Source: an uncultured Bacteroidales bacterium (GTDB lineage Bacteria > Bacteroidota > Bacteroidia > Bacteroidales > UBA932). Taken from it: a DNA stretch of 16,987 nt. The position numbers and the translations under genes are program-made. Shown one piece after another: positions 6,872 to 13,519 of this stretch. The notes beneath the pieces are model-generated. The model was not told where the DNA came from and did not search any database. It saw only the letters and a program-made list of their open reading frames with translations. Each line of letters opens with the position of its first letter. Positions within the stretch are counted from its first letter, which is position 1. The stretch is from contig CAMNNS010000022.1 in assembly GCA_946545765.1 (NCBI GenBank), positions 1 to 16,987 of the forward strand, read 5' to 3'.

Positions 6872-6897
6872 TGATAACATCATTATATATGTTGTCA
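6872..6897 (+). other. 9-bp hairpin in the 5'-nucleotidase leader
   Basis: TGATAACAT (6872-6880) and ATGTTGTCA (6889-6897) pair fully, with one G-U wobble, around an 8-nt AT loop. It falls about 25 nt after the predicted transcription start. No T-run follows, so it is not an obvious terminator. It may be an operator or an mRNA-stability element. Confidence 0.35.
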
Positions 6898-7032
6898 CAT
6901 AATTAAGATTGAGTGCGATTACATTTTGCAGGCAGAATCAGAGTAATATTTATGGTTTTTAATAACGTTAAGACCTGATATACAACAAATAGTAAAGGAT
7001 AGAAAAATTATTTAAATTATAAAGTTTTATTT

Positions 7033-8859
7033 ATGAATAAATTATACCATATACTTATCGCGATAACATTAGTAGTAATAGCGAGTTGTACTCATCAAAA
7101 ACCTGCCGATGGAGAATATACGCTGCACCTCTTATCTACAAATGATATTCACGGTTCATGGTTTGATATTCCATATACGAGTGATACTCAGAAAAAATCG
7201 ATCTTTGCAATAAATACAGTTGTACAAAAATTTAGAGATAGCCTTGGCGAGCAGAATGTTATTCTTGTAGATGCAGGTGATTGCTTACAAGGGGATAACG
7301 CACCTTATTATTTTAATTATATAGATACTAATTCTGTACACCTTTTTGCCCGCCTTGTTTCATATATGAAGTATGATGCGGTTGCAGTGGGCAATCATGA
7401 TATAGAGACAGGACATTCTGTATATGATAGAGTTACTCGCGATATGAATAATCTTGGAGTCCCTTTTCTTGCCGGTAATGCAATTAGAAACGACAACGGT
7501 AAATCTTATTTTCAGAAATATATAATTCTCAAAAAGGGTATCGTAAACAACTCTAATAATAAAGATAATAGCTCTTTTAAAAAAGGTTCAAAAGGGGAGT
7601 TAAAGGTTGCTATATTAGGCTACACCAATCCTAATATGAAGGCATGGCTTGCAGAAAATCTTTGGAGCGGAATGCAATTTGAATCTCTTATTCCTATTGT
7701 GCAAAATGATGTAAATGAGGTAATTGAAAAAGAAGAGCCAGCTGTTGTTATTGTAGTCGTCCACTCGGGTGTAGGAGAAGGTGATGGCACCATATATGAG
7801 AGCCAGGGTTTAGATTTATATAAATCTTTACAAGGGGTAGATTTCCTCGTTTGTTCTCACGACCATAAGTCAATTATATTTGAAAGTGATACCATTGTTC
7901 TGCTAAATTCTGGTAGCCATGCAAGAAATGTTGCACATGGGGAGTTATCTGTTAAGATTAGTGATGGAATAGTGGTTGAAAAAAAATTGAGAGGTGAACT
8001 ATTGGCTGTGGATATATCAGATACAGACACTATTATGAGAAAATTCTTTAGTGATGATTATAATAAAGTAAAAGAATTTACCCTTAAACCTGTTGGAGAT
8101 CTTAATTGTTTTATCTCTACCAAAGCTTCATTTGCAGGAATGTGTAATTATATGAATCTTATTCATAGCATTGGATTAAAAGAAGGGGCAAATATATCTA
8201 TCGCCGCGCCATTAACTTATAACAAAGATATTTCCCCCGGGAAATTGCTCTATAACGATTTATTTACATTGTATCCTTTTGAAAATCAAATGTATTTCCT
8301 TGAAATGTCGGGCGATGAAATAAAAAAATATCTTGAGTATTCATATGATAATTGGATAAATACTATCTCTTTAGAAGCGTATAATTCTCCCGATTTCCAT
8401 TTATTGAAGATTGTTAAAAGAGACGATACTCGAAACTCTCAAGTGGGTTGGTCGTTTGTAAATAGATCGTATAATTTTGATTCTGCAGGTGGTTTAAACT
8501 ATAGTGTAGATGTAACTAAAAACTGTGGCGAGCGGATAAATATTTCATCGCTGGCAAATGGAGAAAAGTTTGAGTTAGATAAAATTTATACTGTTGCAAT
8601 GACCTCATACAGAGCAAGTGGAGGGGGAGAACTTTTGTCTAAAGGGGCAGGTTTAACTTTTGAACAAGTAGAGCAGAGGATTATTAAAAGATTGCCTGAA
8701 TATCGTGAGATATTATATAAACACCTTCTTGATGATAAATGTATAGATTCATTAAAAATTTCTGATCCAAAAGTTATAGGACATTGGGAGTTTGTTCCAA
8801 AAGCGTTGGCGGATAGGGTAATAAATAGAGATATGCAATTACTTTTTAATCGCGATTAG
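7033..8859 (+). CDS. 5'-nucleotidase / metallophosphatase lipoprotein
   Basis: A 608-residue two-domain enzyme that dephosphorylates extracytoplasmic nucleotides (UshA/CD73-type). The N-terminus is a lipoprotein signal ending IASC, with Cys19 as the lipid anchor, so it should be on the cell envelope facing periplasm or surface. The metallophosphatase domain shows Asp38-x-His40 (NDIHG), Asp83 (VDAGDCLQGD), Asn121-His122-Asp123 (GNHD), a metal-ligand His in VVVHSGVG, and the SHDH block. The C-terminal substrate domain has YNDLFTLYPFENQMY, FDSAGGLNY and MTSYRASGGGE. The short segment NNSNNKDNSSFKKGSKGEL is a low-complexity insert between strands. Exact substrates (nucleotides versus UDP-sugars) cannot be told from sequence. 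It has its own promoter; rpoN follows with a separate one. Confidence 0.93.
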   Translation: MNKLYHILIAITLVVIASCTHQKPADGEYTLHLLSTNDIHGSWFDIPYTSDTQKKSIFAINTVVQKFRDSLGEQNVILVDAGDCLQGDNAPYYFNYIDTNSVHLFARLVSYMKYDAVAVGNHDIETGHSVYDRVTRDMNNLGVPFLAGNAIRNDNGKSYFQKYIILKKGIVNNSNNKDNSSFKKGSKGELKVAILGYTNPNMKAWLAENLWSGMQFESLIPIVQNDVNEVIEKEEPAVVIVVVHSGVGEGDGTIYESQGLDLYKSLQGVDFLVCSHDHKSIIFESDTIVLLNSGSHARNVAHGELSVKISDGIVVEKKLRGELLAVDISDTDTIMRKFFSDDYNKVKEFTLKPVGDLNCFISTKASFAGMCNYMNLIHSIGLKEGANISIAAPLTYNKDISPGKLLYNDLFTLYPFENQMYFLEMSGDEIKKYLEYSYDNWINTISLEAYNSPDFHLLKIVKRDDTRNSQVGWSFVNRSYNFDSAGGLNYSVDVTKNCGERINISSLANGEKFELDKIYTVAMTSYRASGGGELLSKGAGLTFEQVEQRIIKRLPEYREILYKHLLDDKCIDSLKISDPKVIGHWEFVPKALADRVINRDMQLLFNRD

Positions 8860-8887
8860 ATAAGTATAGGGGCTGAGGGAGAATCTA

Positions 8888-8918
8888 TTTGTATTGGGTG
8901 ATTTTTTAGTTAACTTTG
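8888..8918 (+). promoter_or_regulatory. Consensus Bacteroidota promoter of rpoN
   Basis: TTTG at 8888-8891, exactly 19 nt, then TAACTTTG at 8911-8918, a full match to TTTG-N19-TAnnTTTG. Transcription should begin near 8925, downstream of an in-frame TTG at 8894, which therefore cannot be the start codon. Confidence 0.8.
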
Positions 8919-8962
8919 CAAAGAGAGAATTCTGTAATAGATATTGCTCAAATTTTAGGTTT

Positions 8963-10396
8963 ATGGCAAAGCAAGCTCAAAATATAGGATTAATAATGGG
9001 GCAGCAACAAAAGTTGTCCCCTCTACAGATACAAACTATTAAATTGTTGGAACTTCCCAACTTGGAGTTACAACAAAAAATTTATGAGACTTTAGAGAAC
9101 AATCCTGTGTTAGATGAGTCATCGGTAGAGAATATTGAGGAACAAAGTTCTGATATAGAGGACCAACCTAAAAAAGTTTCTATATCTGAATATAGTAATG
9201 ATACCCCAACATATAAATTATACATAAACAACAGGGGAAAAGATGAGATTCCTCAAAGGAATACTTTTTCTGTTAGAGAGAGTTTTCAACAATCGTTGAT
9301 TCAGCAACTTGGATATAGAAAATTGTCTGATAAAGAGCGTTCTATAGCGGAGTTTATAATTGGAAGTATGGATTTAGATGGTTATCTGAGGAGAAATATA
9401 GACTCGTTAGTTGATGATATTTTTCTAAGATTAAATATAGAGACAACTTCTGCCGAAATAGAAAGAATACTGGTTGAGAATATTCAACAATTTGAACCTA
9501 TTGGGGTAGGGGCGAGGAGTTTAAGAGAATGTCTTTTAATTCAAATTAAAGCCAAGAAAGATAGAACAATAGCAGTAGATAGAGCAGAGGAACTTCTAAC
9601 ACATTTTTTTGAAGAGTTTTCAAAGAAACACTATTCTAAAATTGTGAGTAGAATGGGGATTTCGGAGGAAGAATTAAAAGCTGTAATAGATGAGATAATC
9701 AGACTAAATCCTAAACCAGGTGGGCAGGTAGATGATTCTTACGCAGAGGAGACCCAACAAATTACACCAGATTTTATTTTAGAGAATACAGATGGTAAAT
9801 TAACTGTTACTATGCCAAAAGTTAAAATACCTAAAATTCAAGTTAAGTCCGAATATAAAAAGTATATAGATAAAACTAAAAATATAAGTAAAGGGGAAAA
9901 AGAGGCTGCAAGTTTTGTAAAGAAAAATTTTGATAACGCTAAATGGTATTTAGAGGCTGTAAAACAGAGGCATAACACTCTTCAAAACACTATAGATGCT
10001 ATTGTAGATTTTCAAAAAGAATTTTTCTTGGATGGAGATGAAACAAAACTTAAACCTATGGTTCTAAAGAATATAGCCGAGGTTACAAACTTAGATATTT
10101 CTACCATATCGCGAGTAGTAAATAGCAAATATATTCAAACACCATTTGGAATATATCCTTTAAAATATTTCTTCTCTGAGGCTTTAATTAACGAATCGGG
10201 AGAAGAGGTATCTACAAGAGAAGTTAAGAAAATACTTTTGGAGAGTATTGAAAATGAGGATAAAACCAAGCCTCTCACCGATGAACACTTGGTAGATGTT
10301 CTTAAAGATAAAGGGTATATTATTGCCAGAAGAACAGTGGCAAAATATAGGGAACAACTCTCTATCCCGATTGCAAGAATGAGAAAGAGTTTATAG
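8963..10396 (+). CDS. rpoN: RNA polymerase sigma-54 factor RpoN
   Basis: Sigma factor that directs RNA polymerase to -24/-12 promoters and needs an AAA+ activator to melt DNA. The start is the ATG at 8963 (477 residues), because the open frame upstream of it crosses the promoter. Region I, the activator-interacting part, is at about 1-45, Gln/Leu-rich (GQQQKLSPLQIQTIKLLELP). An acidic, Ser-rich linker (about 50-80) follows, then the core-binding domain (about 90-300). The DNA-binding part has a helix-turn-helix (KNIAEVTNLDISTISRVVNSKYIQTPFG) and a perfect RpoN box, ARRTVAKYRE, at 455-464. It converges with upp with only 7 nt between stops and no visible terminator. No sigma-54-type promoter or bacterial enhancer-binding protein is seen in this window. 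Confidence 0.97.
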   Translation: MAKQAQNIGLIMGQQQKLSPLQIQTIKLLELPNLELQQKIYETLENNPVLDESSVENIEEQSSDIEDQPKKVSISEYSNDTPTYKLYINNRGKDEIPQRNTFSVRESFQQSLIQQLGYRKLSDKERSIAEFIIGSMDLDGYLRRNIDSLVDDIFLRLNIETTSAEIERILVENIQQFEPIGVGARSLRECLLIQIKAKKDRTIAVDRAEELLTHFFEEFSKKHYSKIVSRMGISEEELKAVIDEIIRLNPKPGGQVDDSYAEETQQITPDFILENTDGKLTVTMPKVKIPKIQVKSEYKKYIDKTKNISKGEKEAASFVKKNFDNAKWYLEAVKQRHNTLQNTIDAIVDFQKEFFLDGDETKLKPMVLKNIAEVTNLDISTISRVVNSKYIQTPFGIYPLKYFFSEALINESGEEVSTREVKKILLESIENEDKTKPLTDEHLVDVLKDKGYIIARRTVAKYREQLSIPIARMRKSL

Positions 10397-10403
10397 GCTC
10401 TGG

Positions 10404-11057
10404 TTATTCTTTTACCCCGTATGCTAAATCTCCTGCATCGCCAAGCCCCGGAACTATATAAGCTTTATTAGTAAGTTCTTGGTCTACAGCTCCTATCCAA
10501 ATAGTAACCCTTTTGTGTGGTAGTTGTTTAGAGAGGTAATTAAGGGCAGCTTCGCTAATAATAGGTACAATCAAATGTGTATGAGAAGGCTCTTCATCTT
10601 CTGTCAACTTGTTGTAAGCTAATAATAAAGAAGAACCGGTTGCAACCATACAATCTGCTAAGATTAACACTTTGTTCTCTATAGAGGGCTTGCTTATATA
10701 TTCAACTTGAATTATAAATTTATTGTTGTTACCATATTTTCTGTATGCAGCAATAAAAGCACTTTCCGCTTTGTCAAAAACATTTAGAATACCATTATGC
10801 AGTGTTAAGCCTGCTCTCATAATAGATGCTATAACAATATTATCATCAATAGTTTGACATTGTGCTATTCCTAATGGTGTATTAACATCTATCTGAGAAT
10901 AATTGAGGGTTTTACTAATTTCCATCGAGATAAAAGTGGCTATCCTCTCCATATTTTTTCTAAATCTCATAGCATCTTTTTGGATAGTCTTATCTCTCAA
11001 TTCTGCAAGATAGTGATTAACGATAGAGTTTTGTTCGCTTAAAATAATGCTTTTCAT
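10404..11057 (-). CDS. upp: Uracil phosphoribosyltransferase
   Basis: Salvage enzyme that makes UMP from uracil and PRPP in the cytoplasm. It has 217 residues from the ATG at 11057. A longer frame starts with TTG at 11081, but that codon overlaps the -7 box, so the shorter protein is chosen. The PRPP loop is at about 135-142 (DCMVATGS, the family's DPMLATGG variant). SIMRAGL is at about 78-84. The C-terminal uracil-binding segment PGLGDAGD is at 203-210. The loop differs at two positions from the common form, typical of the divergent Bacteroidota branch. It lies 66 nt after radC with its own promoter. Confidence 0.9.
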   Translation of the reverse strand: MKSIILSEQNSIVNHYLAELRDKTIQKDAMRFRKNMERIATFISMEISKTLNYSQIDVNTPLGIAQCQTIDDNIVIASIMRAGLTLHNGILNVFDKAESAFIAAYRKYGNNNKFIIQVEYISKPSIENKVLILADCMVATGSSLLLAYNKLTEDEEPSHTHLIVPIISEAALNYLSKQLPHKRVTIWIGAVDQELTNKAYIVPGLGDAGDLAYGVKE

Positions 11058-11078
11058 ATCTATGGCTTTATGATTAAG

Positions 11079-11086
11079 CAAAGATA
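11079..11086 (-). promoter_or_regulatory. upp -7 promoter box
   Basis: TATCTTTG on the minus strand is a perfect TAnnTTTG. No TTTG is present at -33. The expected transcription start is near 11072, giving a leader of about 15 nt to the ATG at 11057 and ruling out the TTG at 11081. Confidence 0.6.
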
Positions 11087-11123
11087 GTAAAAAGGTTAAG
11101 AATAGAGAATTCGTACTTGACTT

Positions 11124-11810
11124 TTATAAAATTTTCCCGTTGTCTGCAAAGGAGTAGTACTCCCCATTTCCTACAATTATATGGTCTAATAGAGATATAT
11201 CGCAAATTTTTGTAGCCTCTTTAACTTTTTTTGTCTGGATTATATCATGTTCTCCCGGCGTTATATTGCCACTTGGGTGGTTATGAACTAAGATTATAGC
11301 ACTTGCCATTTTTTCTAAACTTTTTTTAATAATCATCTTTACATCAACAATTGTAGAGGAGAGACCTCCGCTACTCATTCTCTCTTTTGTAATTATTTTG
11401 TTTGCTCTATTTAGAAATATGACCCAGCACTCTTCGTGATCTAAATCTCTTAAATAGGGGGATATTATTTGTGCCGCCTCGTTAGATGATAAAATCTGAC
11501 GGGTGTTCGTTTCCCCTTTCTGCCCCTCTATTCTCCTAAATAACTCAAATAAAGCCAATAGTTTAACCCCTTTTGATTGCCCAATGCCTTTATGTTTTTT
11601 AAAATCTTGAATAGTGAATTTTCTAAGGGTGTTTAGATCGTTGTTCGCATCTTTAAGAATCTCTCTTGCCAATGAAACTGCGTTTAACTCTTTTGTCCCT
11701 GAACCTATTATTATAGCAATCAATTCACTTACAGAGAGACTTACTGCCCCAACACTCAAAAGTTTTTCTATTGGTCTATCTTTCTCTTCCCACTCTTTAA
11801 TTTTAATCAT
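11124..11810 (-). CDS. radC: RadC-family JAMM/MPN+ protein
   Basis: A 228-residue member of the RadC (UPF0758) family, historically called a DNA-repair protein, although its biochemical role is unsettled. The N-terminus has the family's DRPIEKLL and LSVSELIAIIIGSGT blocks, followed by a helix-hairpin-helix (HKGIGQSKGVKLLALFEL, about 73-90). The C-terminal JAMM metal site is HNHPSG, with His176 and His178 and Asp189 spaced as in active metallo-isopeptidase folds. SLLDHIIVG closes the domain. Length and motifs are complete. It follows the rpsT terminator on the same strand; no clear promoter consensus was seen in the 20 nt before its start. Confidence 0.93.
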   Translation of the reverse strand: MIKIKEWEEKDRPIEKLLSVGAVSLSVSELIAIIIGSGTKELNAVSLAREILKDANNDLNTLRKFTIQDFKKHKGIGQSKGVKLLALFELFRRIEGQKGETNTRQILSSNEAAQIISPYLRDLDHEECWVIFLNRANKIITKERMSSGGLSSTIVDVKMIIKKSLEKMASAIILVHNHPSGNITPGEHDIIQTKKVKEATKICDISLLDHIIVGNGEYYSFADNGKIL

Positions 11811-11826
11811 CTTTAGTAAGTAATAT

Positions 11827-11865
11827 AATAAAAAAACTTCCCAAACTTGGGGAAGTTTTTTTATT
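11827..11865 (-). terminator. Terminator after rpsT (symmetric)
   Basis: Perfect 16-bp stem, with arms 11827-11842 and 11850-11865 and a 7-nt loop (11843-11849). It has a CTTCCC/GGGAAG core and A7/T7 tracts on either side, so it could work in both directions. In context it ends the tRNA-Glu/rpsT transcript, about 55 nt after the rpsT stop, and insulates radC. Confidence 0.88.
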
Positions 11866-11918
11866 AAACAATACCAAAAGGTAAATTTATCTTAATAAGC
11901 GGGTTAAAATTGCTTTAA

Positions 11919-12191
11919 TTAAGCTTTTGCAACTTTCTTAGAAGTCTCATTAACATGTTTGCTTAAACCGCTCTTTATATTGGCAGCTTTATTTTTGTGG
12001 ATAATGTTCTTTTTAGCCAATTTGTCGAGCATAGAACTAACTTTAGAGAGTTTCTCTTCTGCCTCTTTTGGATCTGTAGTATTTCTCAAATCTTTAACAG
12101 CATTACGAGCTGTTTTTGCATAATAATGGTTGTGCTCTTTACGTTTTTCTATCTGACGTGCGCGTTTCTCTGCACTCTTATGATTTGCCAT
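11919..12191 (-). CDS. rpsT: 30S ribosomal protein S20
   Basis: Small-subunit protein bS20, which binds 16S rRNA early in assembly. It has 90 residues, highly basic and helical, with the typical start MANHKSAEKRARQIEKR and NHYYAKTARNAVKDL in the first half. HKNKAANIKSGLSKHV is the conserved C-terminal helix. It begins only 27 nt after the 3' end of tRNA-Glu with no promoter in between, so tRNA processing should set its mRNA 5' end. It is followed by a strong terminator. Confidence 0.97.
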   Translation of the reverse strand: MANHKSAEKRARQIEKRKEHNHYYAKTARNAVKDLRNTTDPKEAEEKLSKVSSMLDKLAKKNIIHKNKAANIKSGLSKHVNETSKKVAKA

Positions 12192-12218
12192 ATTTAATTA
12201 ATTTTTAATTATTTGAAG

Positions 12219-12290
12219 TAGTCGGTAGGGGAATCGAACCCCTATTACAAGAATGAAAATCTTGTGTCCTAACCGTTAGACGAACCGACC
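12219..12290 (-). tRNA. tRNA-Glu (anticodon TTC)
   Basis: Full cloverleaf on the minus strand. The acceptor begins GGTCGGT and pairs with ACCGACT (one terminal G-U). The anticodon stem is CAAGA/TCTTG around the loop TTTTCAT, giving anticodon TTC. The T arm is AGGGG-TTCGATT-CCCCT. The D arm contains TCTAACGGTTAGGA. CCA is not encoded. The 3' boundary is good to within a base or so. rpsT follows on the same strand. Confidence 0.95.
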
Positions 12291-12300
12291 GTTTGGGGCG

Positions 12301-12331
12301 CAAATATAATAAAAAATATTAATTAGAGAAA
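12301..12331 (-). promoter_or_regulatory. Promoter of the tRNA-Glu/rpsT unit
   Basis: On the minus strand, TATATTTG at 12301-12308 is a perfect -7. TTTC at 12328-12331, 19 nt upstream, is one base off the -33 TTTG. Transcription should start a few bases before the tRNA. The -33 part overlaps the last codons of the DUF4837 gene. Confidence 0.65.
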
Positions 12332-13344
12332 TTTTCTTTCCAATCAAATGAATATATTATTGATTCGACTTGTCTTAAATAATTTCTTTTTTTATACCTT
12401 GGAGCATAAACAAACCCCTGAACAACAATTAGCTTATCTGGTTCTTTAGAGTATCTGATATGCTCAACAAAAGGCCCTCCCATATAATCTCCCTCAACAT
12501 CCCATAACCCCCTAATCTCTACAAAATTCTCCCCTTTATACTTATAATATTTAATCGTAGGTACAACTTCTGGAGCTTTAGAGATAGTCATATAAGTATT
12601 GTCAAACATTCCAGGAACATTCTCTTTTAGAACCTGATTTTGACTCTTTATGATCTCCTCTTTTGAAGGGAACTCCTTACCACTAAATGGGATAGTATAG
12701 ATTAGTATTCCTTGATTAGTAAAAGAGGTTTCATATGAGATCCAAATAAAGTTATTGGTCTGTTTTTTAATAGAGTATCCACTTGGGAAATAAGGTGAGC
12801 CACCAAATTTTTCTGCTACTACAGATCTTATAGAAGACTCTTCATACCTTTTTGAATTTCTGATAATTCTATCTTTTTCTATTTGATCTATAGAGTTAAA
12901 AAGAAGCTCAGAATTCTTCTCTATTATGGCAGAGGCAGCAGAATCTGATGGTGCTTGTACCCTTACAATAATTTGAGGTTGAGCCCAAGCGTCTTTTACA
13001 GTTGAATATTTAGCCTCATTAAGGTTGGTGTTTATCTCTACCAATATTATATTCCTATGACTTCTAAAAATCTCTGAAAATGCCGATGGTGGTATATTTA
13101 TAAGGTTAAAAGATGGCTCTCTTTGGGGCAGAGAGGGATAATCAACAGCAAGGATATTTCGTAAAGAATTACCACTTGCCCCACTCCAATCCTCTTTACT
13201 TATTACAACAATAACCTCCCCTGCTTTACCTGTAACTGTTCTTTTGTATGTAGAGCCGTCCGAACCACAGCTATATAAGAAAATAGTTACAAGAGTAAGT
13301 ATTAACCCCCTTGTGAAACTCATTTTATTTACCCTTTTTTTCAT
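12319..13344 (-). CDS. DUF4837-family lipoprotein
   Basis: A 341-residue protein with a lipoprotein signal: a basic start, a hydrophobic run, then FLYSC with Cys26 followed by GSDG. The mature region begins with TGKAGEVIVVISKEDW and continues with YPSLPQREPSFNLINIPPSAF and HRNIILVEINTN. This is the pattern of the DUF4837 family, found almost only in Bacteroidota, whose role is unknown. The C-terminal half has FVEIRGLWDVEGDYMGGPFVEH, then LIVVQGFVYAPRYKKRNYLRQVE. The likely location is the periplasmic side of a membrane, or the surface. The ATG at 13344 is preferred; the ATG seven codons on is also possible. It is divergent from hydB across a 175-nt spacer. Confidence 0.85.
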   Translation of the reverse strand: MKKRVNKMSFTRGLILTLVTIFLYSCGSDGSTYKRTVTGKAGEVIVVISKEDWSGASGNSLRNILAVDYPSLPQREPSFNLINIPPSAFSEIFRSHRNIILVEINTNLNEAKYSTVKDAWAQPQIIVRVQAPSDSAASAIIEKNSELLFNSIDQIEKDRIIRNSKRYEESSIRSVVAEKFGGSPYFPSGYSIKKQTNNFIWISYETSFTNQGILIYTIPFSGKEFPSKEEIIKSQNQVLKENVPGMFDNTYMTISKAPEVVPTIKYYKYKGENFVEIRGLWDVEGDYMGGPFVEHIRYSKEPDKLIVVQGFVYAPRYKKRNYLRQVESIIYSFDWKENFSN

Positions 13345-13373
13345 GATATATCATATTAAAATCAACTTTAAGA

Positions 13374-13381
13374 CAAAGGTA
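13374..13381 (-). promoter_or_regulatory. -7 box of the DUF4837 gene
   Basis: TACCTTTG on the minus strand, a perfect TAnnTTTG, about 30 nt upstream of the start at 13344. The -33 region is only AT-rich. The palindrome TATCGCGATA (13394-13403) lies just upstream, in the spacer. Confidence 0.5.
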
Positions 13382-13423
13382 TTCCTTTTTTACTATCGCG
13401 ATAAAAATTTAACATCAATAAAT

Positions 13424-13444
13424 AATCAATTTTTGTTATTGATT
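13424..13444 (+). promoter_or_regulatory. Inverted repeat upstream of the hyd promoter
   Basis: AATCAAT (13424-13430), 7 nt, ATTGATT (13438-13444). The arms are perfect, and the repeat ends 12 nt before the -33 element of the hydB promoter. The position suits an activator or redox-regulator site, but the factor is not identifiable from sequence. Confidence 0.35.
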
Positions 13445-13456
13445 GTACTATTTTTA

Positions 13457-13487
13457 TTTGCAAGTATTTTAGAATTTTATAAATTTG
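13457..13487 (+). promoter_or_regulatory. Consensus promoter of the hydBA operon
   Basis: TTTG at 13457-13460, exactly 19 nt, then TAAATTTG at 13480-13487: a full consensus match. The predicted start near 13494 leaves a leader of about 25-35 nt and shows that the long upstream open frame reaching 13244 is not translated as part of hydB. Confidence 0.82.
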
Positions 13488-13519
13488 TGTCGCCTACAAC
13501 GAAAATTATTAACAAATAT

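Larger units (their letters stand above)
6719..7032. other. Non-coding spacer between IS and 5'-nucleotidase
   Basis: A 314-nt AT-rich stretch with no credible reading frame. It contains copy 2 of the 24-bp repeat (6786-6809), a promoter (6811-6839) and a 9-bp leader hairpin (6872-6897). Otherwise I see nothing in it: no tRNA, no terminator with a T-run, no recognisable riboswitch. Confidence 0.7.

Noticed and set aside
10390..10420. Terminator between convergent rpoN and upp
   Set aside because: Only 7 nt separate the stop codons and no stem with a T-run is visible on either strand.
13244..13519. N-terminal extension of the hydB frame by 92 codons
   Set aside because: It overlaps the divergent DUF4837 gene and crosses a full-consensus promoter at 13457-13487. 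The added residues are low-complexity and unlike any hydrogenase domain.
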